A stretch of 64,000 nucleotides of DNA. Source: Helicoverpa zea (lineage: Eukaryota; Arthropoda; Insecta; Lepidoptera; Noctuidae). The DNA lies in the NCBI RefSeq assembly GCF_022581195.2, contig NC_061461.1, positions 9,858,001 through 9,922,000 of the forward strand, given 5' to 3'. Below, in pieces: positions 22,049 through 34,400 of the stretch (position 1 is its first letter; each line of letters begins with the position of its first letter). The notes beneath the pieces are model-generated. The model made no database searches, had not been told where the DNA came from, and saw only the letters and a program-made list of their open reading frames with translations. The translations under genes and the position numbers were made by a program.

Positions 22049-24963
22049 AAAATATAGATATACTTTGGTTAGACTTTATTTTTATAATCTATTTCTACAA
22101 TGTACACACTATACATATATACAAACTTAAACTACTTATCTTTAAACAAAACTAAAAATAAAATACTATATACAAAATATATATAAACATAAAATATAAA
22201 AGAGCATCGATCAGGCGTCGAAGTATTCCTCCGCATCACTGTCCTCCGGAAACGTGCCCAGAAGACTGGCTGCATTGCCACGTTGAATGGCAATGCTAAT
22301 TCTTTGTCCGAAGAATAAGCCAGCCCTCTGGTCACGCGAAGCGTCGACAAACCTTTTCGCGATGTCCTTATAAAGTAACCGCGTACTCGGGCCCCATGGT
22401 CCGAGCGTTTCGACCCCAAATGGCTCAAAAGTATAGTTCCCAATAAGGTTACTATACTTGCGCCGCTTGGTGGTCTCTGCAGAAGCAGCAGCCGCACCAG
22501 CATGACCTGCCGTGCAGGGAAGATGCGATGGCGCCAGGGTGTCGACGCACGTTGCATCCCACACCAAGGGCCTACCCAACTTCCATGGCAACAACGTCAT
22601 ACCATCTGGCCTCTTTCCATCGTCACGTACCAGTCCATAAGGCTCTAACACGGCTGGCACGCCGGCGGTGGAAAGAGCACGACGGATAATGTCGTTAATG
22701 CTGGCATGCCGTGCAATACGACCAGCACTTCTGCAGCACGACAGACCATGGTGCCCGAGGCTGTCGACGGTTTCACCGCAATGGCAGCGATGCGGAGCAA
22801 CACAGGGAGCGCCTAACCGTAAGCATGTAGCGATGCGGAACGTTGTGTCATCCAGCATAGTGCCTATGCTAGATGACGGGATCGCCTGTAACCAGAGGCC
22901 CGACTCCCACTCTCCCACAGCCAACAAACGGGCACGCTCAGCAGCACTATTACACGTATTTAATAGATTATTCCGTACAGTGCTACAGAGCGGCCCGTCC
23001 CATTGTCTCTGAGAGCAGCGGTTGCCGGGCAAATCCGTATTGGGAGTAGCCATTTTCCAGGCATCCAGCGCGTCGGTCAAACACGGTACTTCAACATCAA
23101 CCAGTGCAGAAGACGACAATATCTTTTTGGTTAATGTATCAGTACTGTGAACCGAGGAGAGGAATGCCGGTAAACTAACACTTGAAATTTTGCGGACGCC
23201 GAGACCTCCCATGCGTATTGGGAGTGCAGCTTGCTGCCAGGCTCGATCGTCCAAGGCCACATTGAGGATGGAGGTGAGGGTGCTTCTGATAATTTGGTCA
23301 ACTTTGTCCAAAACTTGTGGGTGCTTCCATAAATGTGAGGAGCGAAGAATATAAGTAAATTTTGGTCCAAAACAACAGTACCGAATCAAAGTGAAGGCCG
23401 AATGTATACTGATTTTGTATAATCTCTCTGAAACATCATTAAAATTTTGAATTTTCTCGTTAATATAACTGGTGAAGGACTCATCGAGAATAGGTGATCC
23501 CAGGAGGCGAAGGGAACTTTTTTCTAGTACTGTCAAATTTGGAGCTATGGATTGGAATTTCGAAAAGACTTGTTGGTTGTTATCAGGGATGAAGATTTCA
23601 CATTTTGATAAATTTAGTTGTAAGCCAATCGAGTCGAATTTTTGTATTAATAATCTAAAGTCGTCAGCTACAGTATCTGCGTCGCCTCCTAGGATCCCAT
23701 CATCGAGGTACCACACATTAAATTTAGAATTTAGCTGTCGAATGATAGGGTTAATAGCCAAGCTGAAAATGGCAGGCCCCAGAGGATCACCTTGTTGACA
23801 TCCGACGGCCGAATCTAGAACTTGGTCTTTATAGAGTAATTTAGTTGAATGTCTATAACACTGCCAAAGAAATTTATATAATTTTGGAATTTCATTTTTA
23901 ACTTCCGTCAACAAGGTATCTCTATTTACGGAGTTAAAGGCGTTCCTAATGTCAACCTTAAGGATGACCTCGCCTTTCCCGCTATTTACGTACGTGGAAA
24001 GGGCGTGTACCGCAGCCTCACAACCCCCTTTCGAGCCAAAACCTAGTTGTAAGGGCTGAAATTTGGCGGCCAGGGTTTCTTTGTAGTAGGCACAGCCAAA
24101 CTTGGCTGCGATACGGCGATATGTGCATCCCACGGCAATGGGACGGATGCCGCCATCTTTTTTACGCAGGGCACATAAATTGGCACCATACAAAACGTCG
24201 ATGACGGCTCCGTTCACATTGCCGGAGAGCATTAGGTTAATAAGGGCTGTCAGCTCCTTCAAAAGCGACTCACCTGCTTCCCCGGCGCTTGAGCACGTCA
24301 GATCCTTATGGTGCTGCGGCGTCAAGCCGTCGAGGCCACCGGCAGAGCCGCTCCGGAAGGAGCCGACAGCAGCGCACAATTGGTTGGCTGTAATTGATAG
24401 ATTATCTGATTCTGGGGCAGGAGGGTCGGGGAAGGAGAGGTCATCCGATGCTGCCGGGTGTTTACTCTCCAGAGCTGCAACAGTCTCTGGGGAGCACGGC
24501 GCAACCACATCACTACTGAAAAGAATTCTAGCGGCACCCCTTATGTCACCTTCCCCTAATTTTGACTCTACATGATGCAAGAGTCCTTTGTGGGAAAACT
24601 GTGCTGTAAATTTTGGGTCAAACGAAGTAGAAGGACTATTACAGTTCTCTTTAACTTGGGCTGTTAGGGTTTTTTTGGAGGCCAAATTTTTTTGGACATG
24701 TAGTATCTTATAGGGAAAGGTAAGTAGCCGCTCCCAAGCACGTTCAGAGTTCTCTCGGTCGACGAGAGAGACGCATCGTGCCAAACACGCTGCCACGGAT
24801 GGTCTCGCGCCTCGAGGAACTCTTTTTAAAACGGGTATGGAATTTTTCAATTTACATAGCTGTTGCCAAATGGGGGTGGGATCAGGATTAGATGGGGTAC
24901 TAGGTAAGGATACGGGGGCCGAAGGCACACCGTGAGGTTTATGAACCTTGCCGCAGTGCACCT
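22049..24963 (-). mobile_element. Non-LTR retrotransposon with restriction-like endonuclease, 5'-truncated
   Basis: Contains the 916-codon frame 22211-24961 and a 160-bp AT-rich 3' UTR with AATAAA on the minus strand (22080-22075). TTTATATTTTTT occurs at 22037-22048 and at 24964-24975 as a possible 12-bp target duplication. Both copies are low-complexity AT, so these limits are provisional. The frame opens at the element's edge without ATG, which suggests 5' truncation. Confidence 0.6.
22211..24961 (-). CDS. Reverse transcriptase with CCHC knuckle and restriction-like endonuclease, 916 codons
   Basis: Polymerase of a non-LTR retrotransposon related to the R2-like, endonuclease-at-the-C-terminus branch. 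Reverse transcriptase spans about 255-460: GGIRPIAVG, KVDIRNAFNSV (Asp337), GCQQGDPLGPAIFS and WYLDDG (Asp420, Asp421). YLDD replaces the Phe/Tyr-Ala-Asp-Asp usual in LINEs. The C terminus has a knuckle (Cys726, Cys728, His737/738, Cys742/743) followed by RH, and then GKRPDG (Asp776) and VWDATCVDT (Asp802), a PD-(D/E)xK pattern as in R2. Glu829 and Lys832 follow. No APE-type endonuclease is present, and the usual N-terminal zinc finger/Myb part is absent. The frame begins with GTG directly after TAA-AAG and has no ATG at its start, so the N terminus is probably missing. No internal stop or frameshift appears. The exact clade cannot be named without a tree. Confidence 0.85.
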   Translation of the reverse strand: MHCGKVHKPHGVPSAPVSLPSTPSNPDPTPIWQQLCKLKNSIPVLKRVPRGARPSVAACLARCVSLVDRENSERAWERLLTFPYKILHVQKNLASKKTLTAQVKENCNSPSTSFDPKFTAQFSHKGLLHHVESKLGEGDIRGAARILFSSDVVAPCSPETVAALESKHPAASDDLSFPDPPAPESDNLSITANQLCAAVGSFRSGSAGGLDGLTPQHHKDLTCSSAGEAGESLLKELTALINLMLSGNVNGAVIDVLYGANLCALRKKDGGIRPIAVGCTYRRIAAKFGCAYYKETLAAKFQPLQLGFGSKGGCEAAVHALSTYVNSGKGEVILKVDIRNAFNSVNRDTLLTEVKNEIPKLYKFLWQCYRHSTKLLYKDQVLDSAVGCQQGDPLGPAIFSLAINPIIRQLNSKFNVWYLDDGILGGDADTVADDFRLLIQKFDSIGLQLNLSKCEIFIPDNNQQVFSKFQSIAPNLTVLEKSSLRLLGSPILDESFTSYINEKIQNFNDVSERLYKISIHSAFTLIRYCCFGPKFTYILRSSHLWKHPQVLDKVDQIIRSTLTSILNVALDDRAWQQAALPIRMGGLGVRKISSVSLPAFLSSVHSTDTLTKKILSSSALVDVEVPCLTDALDAWKMATPNTDLPGNRCSQRQWDGPLCSTVRNNLLNTCNSAAERARLLAVGEWESGLWLQAIPSSSIGTMLDDTTFRIATCLRLGAPCVAPHRCHCGETVDSLGHHGLSCCRSAGRIARHASINDIIRRALSTAGVPAVLEPYGLVRDDGKRPDGMTLLPWKLGRPLVWDATCVDTLAPSHLPCTAGHAGAAAASAETTKRRKYSNLIGNYTFEPFGVETLGPWGPSTRLLYKDIAKRFVDASRDQRAGLFFGQRISIAIQRGNAASLLGTFPEDSDAEEYFDA

Positions 24964-25002
24964 TTTATATTTTTTTGTATTAAATCAATTCAAACTATTG
25001 AA

Positions 25003-25290
25003 ATGGTGAAAAAGTGTTGCTTTTATACTTGTGAAAGTGAATCCTATGGTGGTTGCAATATATCGTTCCACCGGTAAGCTAATAATAACATTTTCGTAAA
25101 TCAAACAACTAGGGTGCCCATGAATTCTTGTTATGAGTCAAAATATGGGTAATGGATTTTAAAACTGTTGTACTATTGTTATAGCTTCCCAAAAAAATGT
25201 AGAAAGGCGATATAAATGGCTCAGCAGTCTATATGTGAAGCAAAAATACAAAAAAATCAGTCTGCACTTCGAATCTTCCCGTTTTTATTA
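25003..25290 (+). pseudogene. Broken THAP-domain gene, first two exons
   Basis: Exon 1 (25003-25073) encodes a clean THAP start with Cys, Cys and FHR, and ends in a good GTAAGC donor. After a 113-nt intron and acceptor ATAG, exon 2 begins at 25187 with FPK. The frame then breaks at a run of seven A (25191-25197). With six A it would continue as a THAP-like RYKWLSSLYVKQ...SLHFESS. In that frame the zinc-binding Cys three residues before His is Ile. No later exon was found. Its ATG lies 28-40 bp from the 5' end of the LINE at 24963, head to head, so the insertion may have cut off its promoter. A host gene remnant or a P-like transposon remnant are both possible; a base error in the A run would explain the shift but not the lost Cys. 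Confidence 0.65.
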
Positions 25291-25299
25291 CTGCTAATT

Positions 25300-28200
25300 C
25301 CTGCTAATTATTAAAAGCCTATATTAGTAGTTTAAGGTCACAAACTGCGTAAGTTAAAACTTCAATACCAATCTGTGTTTAATAATCTTAGCAAACTCGG
25401 ATTGGTCTCACATAGCTTAATCTCATAGTCACCCTATTAGAAAGGGACAGACGGCCTCCGTACTAACTGTTTCACTCGGCTCGTTTTTTGGTTAAAAATG
25501 CGCAGTCCTGTTTACTAATATTATGTCTATGGAGATAAAATAAACGATCACATGTACATGTTACCGGCAATTTGAATAATTTAGGTATTTTTTCGTTTAT
25601 CCCATAAAAAAAGTATTTAGAACAATACCTAGGCAATGTATAATATAATAATATCTCAAATATAATGAACATTATAGTCCATTAGGTAATGGCAAGGGTA
25701 TGATTATTGGATTCAGTTTTAAGTCTCATCATCTTGTCCCTGTTTTTTCTAATGCATCTCCGAAAGTAATCCAAGGTTTAAGGGTAGCCTTCACACGTAG
25801 TATATTTCTGTTTTGCAAAAGTTCAACAAAGATGGTAGGTAGATACCTATATAGTTGCTAGATTTTTACAGTCTTAGCGTCATCTTTGTGTTTTTGCAGT
25901 CTAGTATTGCATTATTAAAAATATTTTTGTACCATTTGTACCATAAGGGCTCCGTAACAACCGATTAGGTATTTTTTTAAAGTTAAGATGTCAGGCTACA
26001 CAATCCCCGGGTAAAATGCGTTTAGTCAGAAAATATGGCCTTGATAGTGAAAAGGAGAAGGTAAAATAAAAGATTCACAGTAAGGTTTAGGTAGTTTTTA
26101 TTGTTTTCTCAATACCTTTGCAAGGTTGGTAAGTGATAACCTGATAAACAATACAGAATGGATACTACATTTTTCATCATTTCTGCATGGTTGAAGTACA
26201 CTGCGATTTGCCAACTGCAGCGTAGGACGGAAAACGTGTCCTTTTACTTTAGGTATATTTTATTTAGGTACATAAGTAAGTAGGTAAGTGTTCAGAGAAA
26301 ATGTACTTACAATTAATAATTTCAAGAAATCTCGATCTACTTATTCGACATGTACCTACTTTTATGTAGGAAAGCTTTTAGCATGATTGCATGGTATGAG
26401 TGTACGTTTTCAGATAAACAGTTGAACTCTCCACAATTGACTGTTGTATACCACCTGTTTATAAGAAAAATATATTGTTAGTTGATGACAAAACAATGCA
26501 TAGTACTTAGGTAATATCAAATTCATTTTCTATCATCCAGTTTATAAGTTTGACACAAACAAAGACAAGCACAATTTATTTAACAAATAAACATTACACT
26601 AAAATGCAAGAACAATACACAATCAATAATTTGGCAATTGTTTTTAGTGAATTTAATAATCGGAAGCTCCAATTATTGAGCAATACTTAATTTAACAATT
26701 TCAGGCCTTTGCCAATATTTTTTATTAAAACAGTGTAGTCAGTGTTGCTATTTCAAAATAAAAAAATGGCTACAGTAGCATTTTCTGACTATTATGCAGT
26801 AAAATAAAAAGGAATTCATATTTTATTCATAACGAGTCCTTTTACACTACCCGCTTTTGTCATAAGAGTTGTTCATCATACTTATTATAATGTCTAGGAA
26901 GACAGAATAAATACCTACTACAAATTGGCCAAATTAATAAAAATATTCAAAAAGCAATAAATATTATCATATCACACAATAATATCCATAATTAGGTACT
27001 TAATAAATCGATGATTAACTTAATAATTCTAATTAATATTCAGGTATACATAAGAATAGCAAACGTTTTTCATTAGATACGTCGATACAATCATAAAATA
27101 CATTCCCGTATTAAAATACCTACCTATCTACGTTTTCGTATCAAATTTTAAATGATTTTTTCATGTACTTGATTTATAAAAACTTGTTTGCTATAAAAAC
27201 TAATATAATACTAACTGAAAACTAGTCACAGTTTATTCTTTACTTTCTACATTTATGAAAATATCTAGACAACAAGTTTATTTATTGTTTATGATTATTT
27301 TGCAAAATCACATTTTTTAAACTTAAAAATTAAATTAAAATAATCGTCATTTCCTCCCATTGCTTAATACAGATCCGCTTCTTCATTATTTTACGTTATG
27401 AAATAAAATGTTCAATATTTTTAACGTTTTTTTTTTGTCTTTTTTAATATATTTTTAATTTTCTTCGCGTTTGTCATTTAAAAGGTGCTTGATTAAACTT
27501 TTCGAATTGTGCAAACTGGGTGCAACGACGGCAACCTTTCTTTCTCATGAACTTTTTACATTTTCAAGTAACGCAATGTTAATGCTAACTTTTTTATCAC
27601 ACAGATCATAACGGGTCCCAAAAATTTTATAAACCATGAGACAGAATAGTTTCCGCTCGATCAACGAGTGGTAATGAAGCGTTCGCCTAAATGAGTAGAG
27701 TAACCATATTCACAAATCTTTGAACCCCAAAAACATCAATAGGATACGAAAACCCACGTCAAAACAATACCAGATTTTAGTTTTGGTCTCAATATTCTAA
27801 ATATACTATGCTTGGAATGTTAAGAAAGATCGTTTTAGTGTCAACCAAAGAAGTGATAAATATTGGTTGTTTTGTGTAGATGGCGTGTGACGTGGGTTCT
27901 AAAGATCGTCAAATGTTAGGGTTCCAAGTAATGGTAAACGCTAGTATTGTTGAGATCAGTAACTAGGCTAGCGCTAGAGAACGCAGCAAACGGCTACAGC
28001 TCTCGAATCTGACTGGAAGCGTGATGAGGCATTAGCTATATAGGTACGTATCAAAATGTAGGCAGACTTGTATGAAACGACCAACAAGAAAGCCATTCGT
28101 TGTCAATATCAAGAAGTAGATACTAGGAGATTAAAAATGCTAACGGCAGAAAAATATCGCACAGGCCCTATGTATAGAAGTCTAAGAGCGCTTGCACAGA

Positions 28201-28447
28201 GAACCAAGTCGTACCGTAAGCCCTTTAATTTTTTTGATCAGGGCAAGACTACGGTGAATCTTGGCTTGTACAAGCGCAGTAACGGAGCTAATACCTGTCG
28301 TATCGACTCGGGTCGGACCGAGAGCACTAGCCGCCCCATCTTAAAGCTACTACTAAAATTCTCTAGACGATCAAAGATCGCAAGCTAAATTGATTTTATT
28401 CAAAAGTCTTAAAAAAATAAAATCTGCTAGTGATCAACGTTAACGCG
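25300..28447. other. Gene-poor AT-rich spacer
   Basis: No assignable gene. A 106-codon open frame on the plus strand (28068-28388, rich in Arg, Lys and Thr) has no recognisable domain. It lies in a slightly GC-richer patch just past the 3' end of the acyltransferase gene and may be chance or an old repeat. No tRNA-like fold or clear terminal repeats were seen. Confidence 0.4.
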
Positions 28448-31400
28448 TTAGCGGGGACGCAAGACGGCGCGCACCGTTCGGAAACGTTTCTCGAATCCGA
28501 GCTTCGTGTACAGCGACCGCGACGCCTCGTTCTCCGGACGTATCACCACGAAGGGCTTGTAGCCGCGGGCCGCCACCTCCTTGGTCAGGCGCCGGGCGAG
28601 GTAGATGCCGTAGCCTTTCCTGCGGAACTCGGGCCTAGTTTGCATGGAGAACATAGCGCCGTAGTAGGACTGCACCATCCAAGCGGCGAGCTTCCCTTCC
28701 ACGAAGATGCCGTAGGCGGGCAGTTCGGCGACCAGCTTCTCGAATACTTCGCGGCATTCTATATCGCTCGCCGGGTAGAGGTCGTGGACCGCCTTCATGT
28801 GCTCGGGTTGCAAGCGAACTAACTCCACGTCCGGTGGCAATCTGCAATCAACAAATTGATCGTGTTAAATCGATAATCCGTTAAAAATGCTAGGTAATAA
28901 AAAGACCTTTTAAGGCTTTTAAGAAGACCTATTTTACAACATTTATTCCCTTACCCATCAGTACTGTCGTCTTGAGGTGGGTTATCACAGACGTAGACGT
29001 CACCAGTAATCTTGTCGTGGGCCTCATAGTGCCTCTCGAAGCGGTTCACGATAGCCTCGTGAGTGAAGTTCAGGTACAACGGCTGCGTGAGGTCGAGGAG
29101 TATGTCCTCTGACGTCAGCAGGTCCACCAGCTCAGCGCGCTCCGATGGACAGAACACTGTCACGCTCTCGTATGTAGTTTGGTTCGGCTGGAATCATTGC
29201 AATAGGTAGTCATTAGGAAATGATCGGCATATAAGGAGAGGTTACGATTTTAAATCGATATTTATTTTTGTATCTGTGCCAGAAACATGTGACATAGCTT
29301 AAGTATAGGGAATAGAAAATATATCATCACCTTTATCCCTACCTACATCTTGTATCCCATTTACAAACTTGCAGTCTCATTAATATTATAACATGTTTTA
29401 TGTAGTTTATGATATATGCCCGAATAGTCCGACCTTCTCAAAAAAAGAAGAAGTTATAAAAGTTGTCAGGTGTATCTGGGTAAGATTGACGCACAAAGAA
29501 GCTTGTCTAATTTTATGACCTATGTCTGGCCGGTGAGGCAATCAAACGAATATTGTGTCTAAAATTAGGACCCGTCTCGTAAAGGTCAGATTCTAGAAAA
29601 ATTCCCGAAAATAGAATTAGAGCTAGTAATATGGAAACCTTCCTACATTTATGAAGTCTTTTGCTAACAAAAACAAAATTAGACCTTTTATGCCAAAGTA
29701 AAATGTCTGATGTAAATATTGTTCCCAAATTGCATTAATACCATCTTCAAGGAAGACTTAAGTCGTCCATTATATATGAAAATTGGTTCGCAATCAACAT
29801 ATTTTGCTTCATAATTCTGTTATGCGACATTTTCTTCCATACGATATTCGATTTATGTGACGTACCTACCTATGTCTGCCGAATCTTGTCGACACATCGA
29901 TATAAGTTACACCTCTTACTTTCACCAAAGATTGTTTATTAAAAATGATGTCATCTATCATAACGTATTTGAAACTTGATATGGTATCACGTAATCTACG
30001 TATTTAATGATTCATAATTGTTTCAGCTCCCATGAGTCTTCATTAGTCGGCTATGGAAACGCGACTATTAAGTTTCGAATTACATTTTCTAGTAAAAACC
30101 TGACTATATTTAAATGCATGTATGTAATTAAGGAGTTCTCGTTAGTGTTTGTGGGTAATTTATTTTAAATTGTATAATTTGCAAGGAAATGTAAATTACA
30201 GTCAGAATATTTCTGTGAATACCTGGCACATGGTTACCTACTCGGTTTTAGCGCTAAAGCCAAATCCAGGATTATCGAATGAGGAATTTGCGAGCTCACG
30301 TTATTACTGACGGTACTGGTATTATCGAATACAAAACATCAATCCGATTAATAAATCGTTACAATCGAACAAAAAACTGTAAATGTTTCCAAAGCGAGAT
30401 TTCAGATTGTGCTCGAAAATGGCTCGGGCTTAGTATTAAGTCTAGATAGGTTCTGAGGAATATCGCCTACGGTTGGCTGCGCCATATAATTAAGAAGGGC
30501 TCTTAAGCCGGTCTCGGCTGTCGATTCCAATGTCTTTATCAAGTGGATCGTATTTGTTTAACTAAGTAAGTAAAGCAGTTTCAAAAAGCGATCATTTTGA
30601 AAAATAATAACTAATTAACTAGATAGATAGATAGATATACTCTTTATTATGTACACCAATTTAAAAAACAACAAAACACTGATCTACAGATTTAAAAGTC
30701 GGTGACACAATGGGCGGTCTTATCGCTAAAAGCGATCTCTTACAGACAACCTTTGGATGGATTGAGAATAAAAAAGAAATAACTGTATTGCAGGTAGTTT
30801 TTGGTGTACTATGTATAATATTAATACCTAAAAATAGACAAATAAAAAATAAATAAATTATTATACATATATATATATAATAAATAAAATAAATATATAT
30901 ATATAAAATAGCACAAATATGTATATATATATTGAAAGTTGCCAATTAAACTTAGTGATACCTACTCCGCAACAATATGGTATTTTACTGGATTATAAAT
31001 TGGAAAGGTAGTGTTTTTCACCAGGTTCTTGAAGATTGCTAGAGATTGAGCCTGCCTTATTGTCACGGGCAATGCATTCCACAACCGCACAGCTTGAACG
31101 GTAAAAGATTTATCAAAGAAGTTAGTGGAATGCAATGGCATCTCTAGCCTCAAATTCTCAGATGACCTTAGACATTTTGCATGTGTGTCATTAAGGAACT
31201 TAAAACGTTCTTTTAAATAGGACGGGTTTTTTGGATTGAACAAAATGTTGTATAGTAAAGACAGGATATGAGTAGGTATTCCGGCGAAGACGTATAGGAA
31301 GCCACTTGAGTTTTGAACGGAATTCAGAAATATGATCATATTAGCTAGGGACCTATTATGTGATTGGAAGTCTACATTTTCCTTATCAACATCCAACTGA

Positions 31401-34400
31401 GTTTGTAAGAAAGCGCTGAATAAATTATGAATCGTCAAATACGAGATGAGAGCACTCGGAAAGATAAGATTCTAACTGACAGAACAATTTGTGGAATTTT
31501 CTGTGACATTCAATGACTAGATACAAGCAATTTTCGTTAGTCATGCTAAAACTTGAAACTGGCTGGCCCAAATTGGCTAATTTTAGTTTTCAAGTATTTG
31601 TATAAGGTTAATATGTGATCAAGTTCATAGGTAAGAAGATTATATAGTGGTTTACAATAAAAAACATTAATAAGGCGACAAAAAGGTTACCAGGCCATCT
31701 ATTATAATTACAAAATAAACGTGATTTGCACAAGATATCGAATATTATTCGACTTTTATCAACTCCGGTGTAAGTTCAAGCAGAGCCAGAAGTCATTAAG
31801 TTAAAAAAACATCACACCACGTTTAACAGATAAAAACCGCAAAAGTTTCTAGAACGTTTTGTAGATAACGATCCTTAAATGAGTTGTAGGCACTTTGAAA
31901 TAAGATAAATCCCCTACATTTAGGTAAAACCAGACCGCGCTCCCAGACTTGAAAAAAAAACTAGAACTGTTACACCAACCGATCGGCTTTATTTCTGTCT
32001 CGGGGAAGCTTAAGCAGGATTAAAGTAACCTGATCAAATACATAAATAAATATATTTTGCTTTCCCATTTACCTAGTTTTTTTTTGCTACGTGAATATGT
32101 GAAGGGAGCAGAGATTTTCTTGGAAAAAGAGAAGAACTCTTGACGAGCCCTTGTAAACGCTTACGTCATGAGATAAGTGATGTTGTGTAGCAAAACTCGG
32201 AAACGACGCAACCTTAAATGTCGGTTTTAGGGAGTGGACGAATCTACGGACATTGGACTTTTTTGCTGCAAATTCAGAGAGATATAGCGCTGTAGGCAAC
32301 TGTTATTGATAGAATTTAGTTGTTGCGCCATCAAGCGTGGTAAAAGCAATCTATTGATTTAAATATGTAGCAATATAGAACCGTTCATTTGAAGGGTTAC
32401 GGGTAATAGAGCTTCTTACACGGTCTTATTATACAAACATTTTAGGTGTGATGATGATATGTTAGCCTTATTTCAACATTGGATCCTTATTTCACCTCTA
32501 TTTATATCCGACCTACATATAAAATAATCCCAAAAGAACGAACATAAAGAACAAATTTTCTTTACGAAACTATTCCTCTATGCAATTCCTCACGGGCCAG
32601 TAGACGCGCAGTTAAATAATGCATGCAGCGGCAGAGCAAATACAAGCGACACAGCTCGTTAGTTCTATACACTCTATTCCAAAGGTACCAAACATGGAGA
32701 ACAAAATGAATAGCGGAGTTGTAAGCGCAATATCTCCCAAGAAAGTAGCGCGTCAAAATTTGGGTGTTCAGAGTACGAGGAACGATGAGATCCGCCTTCT
32801 TTGTAACCAACGAGAAAGCACTCACCTACCTGCCATATGGCATGTTCACTCATCTTTCCTTTCTCCGTGGTTTATCCCTAGGGTACCACAGCACAAGATA
32901 GGTTTTATAAAGCTGTCGGCGAACAAAGATCGAAGTGCAAGTCATAACATAATTAAAAGTTGTACGCTCATTAGACTTGCGTGATACGCCATTTTGTTGA
33001 TGGCCTGTACTCGACAAATGATTTGCGAAAATATTAAGACTGCTTTGCATAGCTGAAAAACTGATGATTATTCTGCAGGACTTTATGAATAGTTAAAGTT
33101 TCTCACAACTAATTAGCAATTCATCATTATTGATGAATGACAAGTTTAAAAAAAAATCTACTCCAAAATAATTCATATAGAGATTTCATTGGTTAAGTAC
33201 TCCGATGTTAATAAGGCACTTAAATATGTAGAAGCCTGTTCTGAAAACCAAGCCTTTCACACTTTCTTACATTGTGTTGCCATTACCAAGAAAACTCCCG
33301 AACGTCACGTTCCAAACTCATTTCCGCAGGGCGTTTTATGGATTAAAATAGCAACAACCCTTAATCTTCAACGTTAAGTAATGACATTTTCGTTTGTATA
33401 GCACTAATGACTGGTGGAATAATATAGTAACTCTGGTTTTGGCACTTCCAGGTAGTCGTTTGTTTCTTGGAAGGCTCTGATATTCTTGTCGAGATTTGGA
33501 GTGGAAAAGTTTGTTCGTTTATTTTTAGTGCGTATGTACGTGTGTATGTGTACAGAATAATATATAGGAATTGGATAGTTGTATCCGTAGTTATTTATTA
33601 GATTTATTTATGTATATTTATACATTTGGTTGTATAACCTACGTGAATAAGTACTCATTCGCGAATTTACAAATCAAATCGCAGATTTCTCAAAAAAAAA
33701 CCCGTTATTAAAAATTCTAACATTTCTTATACTAACTCATCATTTATAGCAGCGACAACTTTAAAATACCAACCCTAAGATTAAACAAATGGCTGTTTCT
33801 TGTATATTACAACAGAGAAAATAAGACCCTCTAACTTTGTAGTACCCACTTCAATTTTAATCTCGCCCAAGTACACGGTAAGGAACAAAAAGGTCACTTT
33901 TGAATAATTTAAGCAGGCCGTTTGACGTAAAATGAACGAGACTAGTTTCTGTTTTCAATTTTAGGTTCTTCTTGTAAAGAAAAACTAAATTCTTGTTCTT
34001 TATTTTTTCTCGTTCAAGTACTTAGTTTTGTAAATAACGACTTTTTTTTACAGGCATGTAAACCATAGTAAAATAAAATTTCTTTATTTTCGTTTTTCTT
34101 ACTATTTTAAATGCAGATGCGTTGTAAATGACAGGCAGCTTAAACTTGAGCGTATATGCACTCAAAGTTGCCTTTATACTAGTTTATCTATTCTTTCCCT
34201 ATATCCTTTAATCATGTGCCGATTTAAAAAGCATATTTAATTAATATATAACTTACCGTACTAGTACAGCCGGGGAAGTGTAGACAGATCGGATCCTCGG
34301 GCCAATTCTTCGCTACATAAAAATGGAAGTCCCACACCTTGTTGTTTAGATATGTTTGAATCGTTTGATGAAACTATAAACAAACAAACAAATAAATAAT

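Noticed and set aside
22668..24575. Plus-strand open frames of 108-157 codons across the RLE retrotransposon
   Set aside because: They lie opposite the real 916-codon frame and show no protein-like motifs.
28068..28388. 106-codon plus-strand open frame as a gene
   Set aside because: No recognisable domain, no evident promoter or splice context, and basic composition; kept only as a note in the spacer.
30860..30930. AT-repeat tract as a possible origin or regulatory element
   Set aside because: A simple (AT)n microsatellite in a LINE 3' UTR explains it.
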